A stretch of DNA of 64,000 bases from positions 77,580,445 through 77,644,444 of the forward strand of contig OY744523.1 in assembly GCA_963556195.1 (NCBI GenBank), written 5' to 3'. This DNA is from Sepiola atlantica. Lineage: Eukaryota > Mollusca > Cephalopoda > Sepiida > Sepiolidae. The position numbers and the translations under genes are program-made. Below the pieces are notes generated by a model. It was given only the letters and a program-made list of their open reading frames with translations. It did not search any database and was not told the DNA's origin. Shown here piece by piece: positions 11,076-23,365 of this stretch (its first letter is position 1; every line of letters begins with the position of its first letter).

Positions 11076-11414
11076 TCAGTACGTGGGCGCATCGAAACCT
11101 AAGTGTACTCCCCAGCCATCAGCAAACTTTCTGAACTGCTCACTGGTGAATGCAGCGCCATTGTCGGTTAATATCTCCGTTGGGGGGCCATTTTCAAGAA
11201 AAATACTGTTTAACTGACGGAAGATGATGGCTGGATCTAGCCGGCGCAGCATGCGCAATATTGCAAACCTGGATGGACCGCAATCAATGAGAGTCAGGAA
11301 ATCCTCGCCGTTGTGGTGAGTAATATTCATCGCCAGCCGGCTCCAATGGCTTTCCACTCCCAGCTTTCCTTTCTCCCAGCTTTCCTTTCTCCCAGCGAAC
11401 GGGTTCTGGATCAA
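11076..11414 (-). pseudogene. pol: pol remnant, integrase catalytic core, right copy
   Basis: Identical in translation to 7093-7431, including Asn at the expected first catalytic position and the out-of-frame junction caused by the 16-bp duplication at 11364-11395. Confidence 0.8.
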
Positions 11415-12288
11415 TGGATTGGCATGCTACACAATCTTTGACCACTTTCCTGACGTCTGCCTTCTGTACTCCTGGTTCAACCAACTTAGCGAAATATAGG
11501 GTCCGCTTGACTCCAGGGTGCCCGGTTTGTTGGTGGACTTCTTTGATGTGATTAGATCGAACGGGGCTAACGGAAGCGGCGCAGGCGGGCTGCATGGGTT
11601 CAATAGTATTTCTTATGGCATCAAGCCATCTTTGAGGTACTCTCGTCAAACAATCTGCTTTGTTCAGGCCGGATTTGACCAGGGACACCTCTATTGACAG
11701 CGCGTATTCGTTCACCAGCTTTATGATTGTGTCGAGCCGCCGTCGGATGAGCATCTCAGTCGTGGCTTTGGTTTGTACTCTGGCCCTCCCGGTGAGAGTA
11801 TCTGAAATCCACTTATGGACGCAAGCAGAATTCGTGAATAGTCGCAGGGTGGTCGTCTTCCAAAGGATTGCCAAGTTTATCCCCTTGATATCTGCATCAA
11901 GTTCTGCCAGGTTTATGTGCTGGGAGTCCTTTTCTGGGCGTAACCAGCAAGCGTCTTCCACCACCGTTCCATCATGGACCACCGATACGCCAATGGTGAG
12001 AGAGCTTGCATCAACCCACACACTAAGGTTCTGGCCGTCGATGCACCATCTGCCCCGCGCTGGTTCTTCCTTGTGCACCCTGGTGAGGACCTCTTTGAGC
12101 ATTGTATTGAGAGGGACGTCATGAGTTTCTTCATCCTATCCAGTGGTGACGTCGGAGGCTCTTCGCTTGATAAATGCCACTGCAACACGAAGCCAGCCGC
12201 TCACAGGAAGGTGTCCAACTAACTTTCTGCACAAGGAAAATACGTTTCGTCGTGTAACAATACAAGGCATGTCCGGGGTTTCATTTCC
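11284..12288 (-). pseudogene. pol: pol remnant, RT thumb, RNase H and integrase zinc domain, right copy
   Basis: Identical in translation to 7301-8305, with the same TGA (12289-12291) and TAG (12136-12138) stops in frame with RT. Sharing these lesions shows that the element was already dead when it was duplicated. Confidence 0.82.
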
Positions 12289-13503
12289 TCATTTCCAATA
12301 CAGAACGTCATCTTCCTCCCAGACCTGCAAACCAAGTACCCGTGCGCCATCCCGTAGCCTTTCCGGTTCCTTGCTGAGAAGGCCAAAGTTGTAGAGATGC
12401 TCCCTCACGTGCGCCGCAGATACAATTTCCTCATCCACGTACACGTCATCAATATATGCAGACGTTGTCCGCTGAATGCGCTCATCCTTAGTCAGAATGG
12501 CATCACCAATCATTTGCATAATTGATGGCGCCACATTAAGTCCAAATCCCATGCGGGTTAGGCAATACCTTTTCCCCTTGATGAGCACCGTTTGATAGTG
12601 CCATAGTGATCTGTGTACACGCACTTGAAGGTATGCTTTGTGAAGATCACGTACAGATACATTAGATCCCGCTTGCCGCAATTCCCTCAACTTTTCAGTG
12701 CATACGTCCGCGCGAGCTGTAAAAGGGTCCACGTGCTCATTCAATTCTCGATAGTCGAGCACCGGCCTCATCTTCTGCTTATTCTGTTGGATAACCGCCA
12801 TTAACGGGATCGGGCACTTTGCGGGACCCAATTCCTTCTCTGAATAAGGAACTAGCCATCCATTACTAATCCAAGTTTGTAGTTCCTTGTATTCTGCACG
12901 AGCTCCGGGGGGAATTTTGTATTCTGGCACCTTATTGCATAATTCTTCGGGTTGCTGCTCCTCCGACCACTTCAAGGAGGCTGTCCAGAACTTTGTGCGC
13001 TGGTCGAATTCCGCACAAATATCAGGCTGTTCCAGCTTCATAGCTGCACTCAGAGCAAGGCCCGCTTTTGCGAAATGTGTCCTACCCTCACCATCAATGC
13101 GTACACCACCCAATTCCTTGATGACGTCCATTCCCAGGAGCAGGTTGTAACCGAGCAGGTCACCATTTACAACCAAGGCTCGTACGGTTACTGTGGGCCC
13201 ATCGCTGACACCTGTGCGGATGATGCTAATGCCACAAGAGGAAATAGAGCCACCGCCAACCGTCAATACCGGGATCCTTTCCTTATCCCATGCATCACAG
13301 CATGCCTTGCACACCAGGGTCTCTGTGCACCCGGTGTCTACGAGCGCGAAGAGCTCACGCCCGTTTACGCACACGCTCACTGTGGGTAGCGCTTTATTTG
13401 GCGACGATCTGGGGAGAAGACTGGCGCTATTGCTTACTCCCCTTGCCCGTTTCCCGGACAACCTCTTGCCACGTGACCCAGTATGTTGCACCAGTAGCAA
13501 CAC
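12289..13503 (-). pseudogene. pol: pol, aspartic protease and reverse transcriptase, right copy
   Basis: Same as 8306-9520 except that one residue, Val in the left copy, is Met here (Q-K-M-R-P-V), from a C-to-T change at plus-strand 12771. Protease D-T-G and RT Y-I-D-D are intact, and the frame ends in the shared TGA. Confidence 0.88.
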
Positions 13504-14138
13504 ACGCGTTTTAACGTTCCTCGATCGGGCGCGTCCTTTGCACCGCTTCGGCTTCGGCAGTCTTTTGAAAAATGATTCGGCCCGTCACATTTGTAGCATC
13601 TCACGTTTTCTGTTGGTGGTGAAGATGCTTCCGCAGCTGCCGAAACCGGCTCTGTGTCCTCTTTCAAAATGTTTCGGGCTCTGGCCAACAACTCGTCAAG
13701 CCCAATCTCACTGAGTCTGGACGATGCTCGCAGCAGTCTGCTGGCGCCGTCTGGGAGTCCAGTCAGAAAAGCGCCTCCCAGTATTCGCTCGCTTGTTCCA
13801 CCAAACGGCGCGGCTAGCCTCCTCAAATCGGCCAGGTAGACGTCCACATTCTCATCTAGCCAAAGCCGCCGTTCGGTGAACTGCCTCCAGGCGACGAAAG
13901 GGTCCACAGCAAAGGCTGCATATAGCGCCTGCCTAACTTCCTCCAGGCCTGGTTTGTCTCCGAGCTGCTGATACACCGAATATGCTCCTTTGGTCAGCCT
14001 CAGCGGAATGACCAGTGCAGGATCCTTTATCTTGCAAAGTCTGCAGACGCGCTCGGCTTTCTCCCACCACTCGACTACAGAGGGTCCGGAGGGGGAGCCG
14101 TCGAACTCAGGTATTGATCTCAAGTCGAATTTGTCCAT
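13434..14138 (-). CDS. gag: gag polyprotein, right copy
   Basis: 234 residues from the ATG at 14136-14138, identical in translation to the left copy at 9451-10155, with capsid-like region and two CCHC zinc knuckles. Its upstream LTR (14152-14446) is the original 5' LTR of the insertion. Confidence 0.88.
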   Translation of the reverse strand: MDKFDLRSIPEFDGSPSGPSVVEWWEKAERVCRLCKIKDPALVIPLRLTKGAYSVYQQLGDKPGLEEVRQALYAAFAVDPFVAWRQFTERRLWLDENVDVYLADLRRLAAPFGGTSERILGGAFLTGLPDGASRLLRASSRLSEIGLDELLARARNILKEDTEPVSAAAEASSPPTENVRCYKCDGPNHFSKDCRSRSGAKDAPDRGTLKRVCCYWCNILGHVARGCPGNGQGE

Positions 14139-14151
14139 CGCCGAGATAGCT

Positions 14152-14446
14152 TGTAGTAATAACGAAATTCGCAAATCACTCTGTCAACTTCCAAAGCAGC
14201 TCTCACCGTTCGTTACATGTGCACTTGCTTCGCACCGAGTTGAATGAGACGGTAAGAGACCCGCTTTTATTATACTGAGGCACACCTAATTTGCATGCGT
14301 GCAACGAGACTTCGCGAGACTCTGCGTGAACCGTATGTAATAAAGGTTCATGGACGCCATGTTGAATTCCTTTCTTTCATCCGCAGCGCACAGGACAGAC
14401 AAACACGAGGACGTTTCGCAGGTAAGTCCCCTTCATGTTCCCTACA
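14152..14446 (-). repeat. LTR 3 (5' LTR of right copy)
   Basis: 295 bp. It carries a 9-bp segment absent from LTRs 1 and 2, which places CAGGTAAGT at 14419-14427 on the plus strand. The right end CCTACA is followed by the CATGG target duplication. Confidence 0.92.
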
Positions 14447-14451
14447 CATGG
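14447..14451. repeat. target-site duplication, right (CATGG)
   Basis: Direct match to 6181-6185 at the other end of the tandem array. Confidence 0.85.
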
Positions 14452-15105
14452 TACTACGAGAGTAGCCACGAGGCCGTGTGTTGTCATCAAATTTGAGGAT
14501 TCCCCTTATTACAAAAGGGGTCCTGGAACCTTTTTACTATGGGGTATAACTCTGTTGTAAAAAATAATTTGTCCTAACAGGAGATAATTTTGTTGTCTCT
14601 ATATGTTTTTAACATCTGTTTGTATTCTATAAGTGTTCTTCCATTGTCCTATGCAGTTAAAATACTATCATAATTACTTTCTATTTTCATAACAACTTTA
14701 CAAATGACGAATCCTTCTGAAACTCATCTCAAAGATAACAAACACGGACAGCTTTTTCTTCTTTTTCAAATCTCATTTACTTTGTCCTCTTCATTTCTTT
14801 TCGTGAACTCCTTTTACTAACATCACATCTGTATTCGAGTGAATCTCACCTGTTGGCCTTTTCAATTGATTTGTACTCGACAAAATGTGGTGACAATGTA
14901 CTCTGTTTACTTTGCCCGTGCTGCGTCCACCCTTCTAAATAGCTTTGAAAATAAATAAGTTAAGTAAACAATCTTTCTGAAGAAAATCGTTGAAATAACT
15001 TATTCCTCCACTTTCCGATTTTTTTCTTCAGACCTAAGTCATCTTATTAAGATAATTTTTTGCTGTTCAGTTAAAAAAGAATTTATACTAAATGCAACTT
15101 AATAT
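14452..15105. other. AT-rich spacer between LTR element and satellite
   Basis: No recognisable gene or repeat. It ends where the first diverged satellite monomers appear. Confidence 0.6.
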
Positions 15106-18100
15106 AAGCGTTTATTCTTTGGTGAAACAGCAAGGAAACATATGAAACCGTAGAAGAAAAAAATGTGTTAAACAGTTTGCTTATTAACATTATACAATGG
15201 TGAAATGGCAAGGAAACATATGAAACCGTCGACGAAATAAATTTGTAAAACAGTTTGCTTATTAACATTATACAATAGTGAAACGGAAAGGAAACATGAA
15301 ACCGTCGAAGAAAGAAATTTGTAAAATAGTTTGCTTATTAACATTATACAATGGTGAAATGGCAAGGAAACATATGAAACCGTCGACGAAATAAATTTGT
15401 AAAACAGTTTGCTTATTAACATTATACAATAGTGAAACGGAAAGGAAACATGAAACCGTCGAAGAAAGAAATTTGTAAAATAGTTTGCTTATTAACATTA
15501 TACAATGGTGAAATGGCAAGGAAACATATGAAACCGTCGAAGAAAGAAATTTGTAAAATAGTTTGCTTATTAACATTATACAATGGTGAAATGGCAAAGA
15601 AACATATGAAACCGTCGAAGAAAGAAATTTGTAATACAGTTTGCTTATTAACATTATACAATGGTAAAACGGCAAGGAAACATGAAACCGTCGAAGAAAC
15701 AAATTTGTAAAATAGTTTTCTTATTAACATTATACGATGGTGAAATGGCAAGGAAATATATGAAACCGTTGAAGAAAGAAATTTGTAAAATAGTTTGCTT
15801 ATTAACATTATACAATAGTGAAACGGCAAGGAAACATATGAAACCGTTGAAGAAAGAAATTTGTAAAACAGTTTGCTTATAAAAATCATACAATAGTGAA
15901 ACGGCAAAAAAAAATATGAAACCGTTGAAGAAAGAAATTTGATAAACATTTTGCTTATTAACATTACGCAATGGTAAAACGGCAAGGAAACATATGAAAC
16001 CGTCGAAGAAAGAAATTAGTAAAATAGTTTGCTTATTAACATTACACAATGGTAAAATTGCAAGGAAACATATGAAACCGTTGAAAAGGAAGTTTGTAAA
16101 GCATTTTGCTTATTAACATTACACAATGGTAAAACGGCAAGGAAACATATGAAACCGTTGAAGAAAGAAATTTGTAAAATAGTTTGCATATTAAAATAAT
16201 ACAATGGTGAAATGGAAGGGAAAGATATGAAACCGAAGAAGAAAGAAATTTGTAAAATAGTTTGCTTATTAACATTATACAATGGTGAAATGGCAAGGAA
16301 ACATATGAAACCGTCGAAGAAAGAAATTTGTAAAATAGTTTGCTTATTAACATTATACAATGGTGAAATGGCAAGGAAACATATGAAACCGTCGAAGAAA
16401 GAAATTTGTAAAACAGTTTGCTTATTAACATTATACAATGGTAAAACGGCAAGGAAACATGAAACAGTCGAAGAAAGAAATTTGTAAAATAGTTTGCTTA
16501 TTAACATTATACAATGGTGAAATGGCAAGGAAATATATGAAACCGTTGAAGAAATAAATTTGTAAAATAGTTTGCTTATTAACATTATACAATAGTGAAA
16601 CGGCAAGGAAACATATGAAACCGTTGAAGAAATAAATTTGTAAAACAGTTTGCTTATAAAAATCATACAATAGTGAAACGGCAAAAAAAAATATGAAACC
16701 GTTGAAGAAAGAAATTTGATAAACATTTTGCTTATAAACATTACGCAATGGTAAAACGGCAAGGAAACATATGAAACCGTAGAAGAAAGAAATTAGTAAA
16801 ATAGTTTGCTTATTAACATTACACAATGGTGAAATGGCAAAGAAAACATATGAAACCGTTGAAGAGGAAGTTTGTAAAACATTTTGCTTATTAACATTAT
16901 ACAATGGTAAAACGACAAGGAAACATATGAAACCGTTGAAGAAAGAAATTTGTAAAATAGTTTGCATATTAAAATTATACAATGGTGAAATGGAAGGGAA
17001 AGATATGAAACCAAAGAAGAAAGAATTTGTAAAATAGTTTGCATATTAACATTACACAATTGTGAAATGGCAAGGAAAGATATGAAACCGTTGAAGAAAG
17101 AAATTTGTAAAATAGTTTGAATATTAACATTATACAATGGTGAAATGGCATGGAATGATATAAAACCGTTGAAGAAAGAGATTTTTAAAACAGTTTGCTT
17201 ATTAACATTATACAGTAATGAAACGGCAAGGAAACATATGAAACCGTTGAAGCTAGAAATTTGTAATACAGTTTGCTTATTAACATTATACAATGGTGAA
17301 ATTGCAAGAAAACATATCAAACCGTTGAAGAAAGCAATTTGTAAAACAGTTTTTATATTAAAATCATACAATGGTGAAAAGGCAAAAAAAAAAAATGAAA
17401 CCGTTGAAGAAAGAAATTTTTTAAACAGTTTGCTTATTAAGATTACGCAATGGTAAAACGGCAAGGAAACATATGAAATCGTTGAAGAAAGAAATTTGTA
17501 AAACATTTTGCTTATTACATTACACAATGGTGAAATTGCAAGGAAACATATGAAACCGTCGAAGAAAGAAATTTGTAAAATAGTTTGCTTATTAACATTA
17601 CACAATGGTGAAATGGCAAGGAAACATATGAAACCGTTGAAGCAAGCAATTTGTAAAACAGTTTGCTTATTAACATTATACAATGGTGAAACGGCAAGGA
17701 AACATATGAAACCGTTTAAGCAAGAAGTTTGTAAAACATTTTGCTTATTAACATTACACAATGGGGAAATTGCAAGGAAACATATGAAACCGTTGAAGAA
17801 AGAAATTTGTAAAACAGTTTGCTTATTAAAATCATACAATGGTTAAACGGCAAAAAAAAATATGAAACCGTTGAAGAAAGAAATTTGATAAAAATTTTGC
17901 TTATTAACATTACGCAATGGTAAAACGGCAAGGAAACATATGAAACCGTTGAAGAAAGAAATTCGTAAAACAGTTTGCTTATTAACATTATACAATGGTG
18001 AAATGGCAAGGAAACATATGAAACCGTTGAAGAAAGCAATTTGTAAAACAGTTTGCTTATTAACATTATACAATGGTGAAATGGCATGGAAACATATGAA

Positions 18101-21100
18101 ACCGTTGAAGAAAGAAATTTATAAAATAGTTTGCTTATTAACATTATACAATGGGTAAATGGCAAGGAAACATATGAAACCGTTGAAGAAAGCAATTTGT
18201 AAAACAGTTTGCTTATTAACATTACACAATGGTGAAATGGCAAGGAAACATATGAAACCGTCGAAGAAAGAAATTTGTAAAATAGTTTGCTTATTAACAT
18301 TACACAATGGTGAAATGGCAAGGAAACATATGAAACCGTTGAAGAAAGCAATTTGTAAAACAGTTTGCTTATTAACATTATACAATGGTGAAACGGCAAG
18401 GAAACATATGAAACCGTTTAAGCAAGAAGTTTGTAAAACATTTTGCTTATTAACATTACACAATGGGGAAATTGCAAGGAAACATATGAAACCGTTGAAG
18501 AAAGAAATTTGTAAAACAGTTTGCTTATTAAAATCATACAATGGTTAAACGGCAAAAAAAAATATGAAACCGTTGAAGAAAGAAATTTGATAAAAATTTT
18601 GCTTATTAACATTACGCAATGGTAAAACGGCAAGGAAACATATGAAACCGTTGAAGAAAGAAATTCGTAAAACAGTTTGCTTATAAACATTATACAATGG
18701 TGAAATGGCAAGGAAACATATGAAACCGTTGAAGAAAGCAATTTGTAAAACAGTTTGCTTATTAACATTATACAATGGTGAAATGGCATGGAAACATATG
18801 AAACCGTTGAAGAAAGAAATTTATAAAATAGTTTGCTTATTAACATTATACAATGGTGAAATGGCAAGGAAACATATGAAACCGTTGAAGAAAGAAATTT
18901 GTAAAATAGTTTGCTTATTAACATTATACAATGGTGAAATGGCAAGGAAACATATGAAACCGTTGAAGAAAGAAATTTTAAAAACATTTTACTTATTAAC
19001 ATTACACAATGGTGAAATGGCAAGGAAACATATGAAGCCGTTTAAGAAGGAAGTTTGTAAAACATTTTGCTTATTAACATTACACAATGGTAAAACGGCA
19101 AGGAAACATATGAAACCGTTGATGAAGGAAATTTGTAAAACAGTTTGCTTATTAACATTACACAATGGTGAAATGGCAAGGAAACATATGAAACCGTTGA
19201 AGAAAGAAATTTGTAAAACATTTTGCTTATTAACATTACACAATGGTAAAACGGCAAGGAAACATATGAAACCGTTGAAGAAGGAAATTTGTAAAACAGT
19301 TTGCTTATTAACATTACACAATGGTGAAATGGCAAGGAAACATATGAAACCGTTGAAGAAAGAAATTTGTAAAACATTTTGCTTATTAACATTACACAAT
19401 GGTGAAATGGCAAGGAAACATATGAAACCGTTGAAGAAAGCAATTTGTAAAACAGTTTGCTTATTAACATTACACAATGGTGAAATGGCAAGGAAACATA
19501 TGAAACCGTTGAAGAAAGAAATTTGTAAAACATTTTGCTTATTAACATTACACAATGGTAAAACGGCAAGGAAACATATGAAACCGTTGAAGAAGGAAAT
19601 TTGTAAAACAGTTTGCTTATTAACATTACACAATGGTGAAATGGCAAGGAAACATATGAAACCGTTGAAGAAAGAAATTTGTAAAACATTTTGCTTATTA
19701 ACATTACACAATGGTAAAACGGCAAGGAAACATATGAAACCGTTGAAGAAGGAAATTTGTAAAACAGTTTGCTTATTAACATTACACAATGGTGAAATGG
19801 CAAGGAAACATATGAAACCGTTGAAGAAAGAAATTCGTAAAACAGTTTGCTTATTAACATTATACAATGGTGAAATGGCAAGGAAACATATGAAACCGTT
19901 GAAGAAAGCAATTTGTAAAACAGTTTGCTTATTAACATTATACAATGGTGAAATGGCATGGAAACATATGAAACCGTTGAAGAAAGAAATTTATAAAATA
20001 GTTTGCTTATTAACATTATACAATGGTGAAATGGCAAGGAAACATATGAAACCGTTGAAGAAAGAAATTTGTAAAATAGTTTGCTTATTAACATTATACA
20101 ATGGTGAAATGGCAAGGAAACATATGAAACCGTTGAAGAAAGAAATTTTAAAAACATTTTACTTATTAACATTACACAATGGTGAAATGGCAAGGAAACA
20201 TATGAAGCCGTTTAAGAAGGAAGTTTGTAAAACATTTTGCTTATTAACATTACACAATGGTAAAACGGCAAGGAAACATATGAAACCGTTGATGAAGGAA
20301 ATTTGTAAAACAGTTTGCTTATTAACATTACACAATGGTGAAATGGCAAGGAAACATATGAAACCGTTGAAGAAAGAAATTTGTAAAACATTTTGCTTAT
20401 TAACATTACACAATGGTAAAACGGCAAGGAAACATATGAAACCGTTGAAGAAGGAAATTTGTAAAACAGTTTGCTTATTAACATTACACAATGGTGAAAT
20501 GGCAAGGAAACATATGAAACCGTTGAAGAAAGAAATTTGTAAAACATTTTGCTTATTAACATTACACAATGGTAAAACGGCAAGGAAACATATGAAACCG
20601 TTGAAGAAGGAAATTTGTAAAACAGTTTGCTTATTAACATTACACAATGGTGAAATGGCAAGGAAACATATGAAACCGTTGAAGAAAGAAATTTGTAAAA
20701 CATTTTGCTTATTAACATTACACAATGGTAAAACGGCAAGGAAACATATGAAACCGTTGAAGAAGGAAATTTGTAAAACATTTTGCTTATTAACATTACA
20801 CAATGGTAAAACGGCAAGGAAACATATGAAACCGTTGAAGAAGGAAATTTGTAAAACATTTTGCTTATTAACATTACACAATGGTAAAACGGCAAGGAAA
20901 CATATGAAACCGTTGAAGAAAGAAATTTGTAAAACATTTTGCTTATTAACATTACACAATGGTAAAACGGCAAGGAAACATATGAAACCGTTGAAGAAGG
21001 AAATTTGTAAAACAGTTTGCTTATTAACATTACACAATGGTGAAATGGCAAGGAAACATATGAAACCGTTGAAGAAAGAAATTTGTAAAACATTTTGCTT

Positions 21101-22912
21101 ATTAACATTACACAATGGTAAAACGGCAAGGAAACATATGAAACCGTTGAAGAAGGAAATTTGTAAAACATTTTGCTTATTAACATTACACAATGGTAAA
21201 ACGGCAAGGAAACATATGAAACCGTTGAAGAAGGAAATTTGTAAAACATTTTGCTTATTAACATTACACAATGGTAAAACGGCAAGGAAACATATGAAAC
21301 CGTTGAAGAAAGAAATTTGTAAAACATTTTGCTTATTAACATTACACAATGGTAAAACGGCAAGGAAACATATGAAACCGTTGAAGAAGGAAGTTTGTAA
21401 AACATTTTGCTTATTAACATTACACAATGGTAAAACGGCAAGGAAACATATGAAACCGTTGAAGAAGGAAATTTGTAAAACATTTTGCTTATTAACATTA
21501 CACAATGGTAAAACGGCAAGGAAACATATGAAACCGTTGAAGAAAGAAATTTGTAAAACATTTTGCTTATTAACATTACACAATGGTAAAACGGCAAGGA
21601 AACATATGAAACCGTTGAAGAAGGAAATTTGTAAAACAGTTTGCTTATTAACATTACACAATGGTGAAATGGCAAGGAAACATATGAAACCGTTGAAGAA
21701 AGAAATTTGTAAAACATTTTGCTTATTAACATTACACAATGGTAAAACGGCAAGGAAACATATGAAACCGTTGAAGAAGGAAATTTGTAAAACATTTTGC
21801 TTATTAACATTACACAATGGTAAAACGGCAAGGAAACATATGAAACCGTTGAAGAAGGAAATTTGTAAAACATTTTGCTTATTAACATTACACAATGGTA
21901 AAACGGCAAGGAAACATATGAAACCGTTGAAGAAAGAAATTTGTAAAACATTTTGCTTATTAACATTACACAATGGTAAAACGGCAAGGAAACATATGAA
22001 ACCGTTGAAGAAGGAAATTTGTAAAACAGTTTGCTTATTAACATTACACAATGGTGAAATGGCAAGGAAACATATGAAACCGTTGAAGAAAGAAATTTGT
22101 AAAACATTTTGCTTATTAACATTACACAATGGTAAAACGGCAAGGAAACATATGAAACCGTTGAAGAAGGAAATTTGTAAAACATTTTGCTTATTAACAT
22201 TACACAATGGTAAAACGGCAAGGAAACATATGAAACCGTTGAAGAAGGAAATTTGTAAAACATTTTGCTTATTAACATTACACAATGGTAAAACGGCAAG
22301 GAAACATATGAAACCGTTGAAGAAGGAAATTTGTAAAACATTTTGCTTATTAACATTACACAATGGTAAAACGGCAAGGAAACATATGAAACCGTTGAAG
22401 AAGGAAATTTGTAAAACATTTTGCTTATTAACATTACACAATGGTAAAACGGCAAGGAAACATATGAAACCGTTGAAGAAGGAAATTTGTAAAACATTTT
22501 GCTTATTAACATTACACAATGGTAAAACGGCAAGGAAACATATGAAACCGTTGATGAAGGAAATTTGTAAAACAGTTTGCTTATTAACATTACACAATGG
22601 TAAAACGGCAAGGAAACATATGAAACCGTTGAAGAAGGAAGTTTGTAAAACATTTTGCTTATTAACATTACACAATGGTAAAACGGCAAGGAAACATATG
22701 AAACCGTTGAAGAAGGAAATTTGTAAAACATTTTGCTTATTAACATTACACAATGGTAAAACGGCAAGGAAACATATGAAACCGTTGAAGAAAGAAATTT
22801 GTAAAACATTTTGCTTATTAACATTACACAATGGTAAAACGGCAAGGAAACATATGAAACCGTTGAAGAAGGAAGTTTGTAAAACATTTTGCTTATTTAC
22901 ATTACATAATGG
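15106..22912. repeat. 78-bp satellite array, about 100 monomers
   Basis: The monomer contains GGAAACATATGAAACCG, AAATTTGTAAAA and TTTGCTTATTAACATTA, with a 78-bp spacing. Left monomers (15106-18700) are diverged and carry stops and small indels. Right monomers are nearly uniform up to an abrupt edge at about 22912. Because 78 is divisible by three, one plus frame stays open from 18705 to 22949 (1414 codons), and two minus frames stay open from about 22900 to 20160-20212. The usual differences between monomers (Lys/Glu, Thr/Met, Phe/Val, His/Tyr, Ile/Val) change residues, and few are silent, so protein coding is not supported. Larger blocks recur with offsets of 702 bp (nine monomers) near 17.8 and 18.5 kb, and 1170 bp (fifteen monomers) near 18.7 and 19.9 kb. 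Confidence 0.95.
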
Positions 22913-23360
22913 AACAAGGTTCTGCATTTACGCAATCTTTTCTGTATAGGCATTTATGTAAACTTGCTATTCAGTTACAATTATTATGTACAATTATGCT
23001 TCTAACATCTATAACATTAAATAACTGAATCCTTATTTTACTGAGATTTTAAGAAAATAGAACTTCGTAGCATAAACATTACTATGATAATTTTTTCTTT
23101 TGTGATAGCTGGGCAGCATCCCTCCATATATGTTTTATAGTACAAGCAAATACATGAACCAAGTAACAAAACGAAGGCAATCTGTTCGAAATACCATTTA
23201 TTAAATTCAAACCTAGAGAGGCTTGCTCCCAGTTGAATTGTGTGCATACAAACGCCTACATAGGTCTAGAAAGAGTGTGTACAGGTGCATGAGAATGTTC
23301 CCTGACAACGTATAACTGAAATTGGTATTTAGGGAGATTTTGGAATGAAGTAATACATGA
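22913..23360. other. AT-rich spacer, no gene seen
   Basis: Lies between the satellite edge and the target duplication of the next LTR element. No domain or repeat recognised. Confidence 0.55.
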
Positions 23361-23365
23361 ATAAC
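23361..23365. repeat. target-site duplication, left (ATAAC)
   Basis: ATAAC precedes the 5' LTR, and the same bases follow the 3' LTR at 28191-28195. Confidence 0.85.

Larger units (their letters stand above)
6186..14446 (-). mobile_element. tandem Ty3-type LTR retrotransposon (LTR-int-LTR-int-LTR)
   Basis: Three LTRs share two near-identical internal regions with a period of 3983 bp. Coding direction is minus, with gag then protease-RT-RNase H-integrase. The order of RT before integrase and the YIDD-type RT place it in the Ty3 (Gypsy) superfamily. Each internal region is bounded next to its 3' LTR by the purine tract GAGGGAG on the minus strand. Only one internal difference was found by eye, C at 8788 versus T at 12771, changing Val to Met in RT. 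Both copies share the same in-frame stops and the same 16-bp frameshifting duplication, so those lesions predate the tandem duplication. The element is GC-richer than its surroundings. Confidence 0.93.

Noticed and set aside
15106..22912. CRISPR array
   Set aside because: Repeats are contiguous 78-bp monomers without unique spacers, in eukaryotic DNA.
20159..22927. Minus-strand repetitive membrane-like proteins of 891-922 codons
   Set aside because: Same cause as above. The hydrophobic look comes from translating an A-rich repeat on its T-rich strand.
18705..22949. 1414-codon protein gene in the 78-bp repeat
   Set aside because: Monomer length is a multiple of three and the monomer has no stop, so frames on both strands stay open by necessity. 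Differences between monomers are mostly residue-changing.
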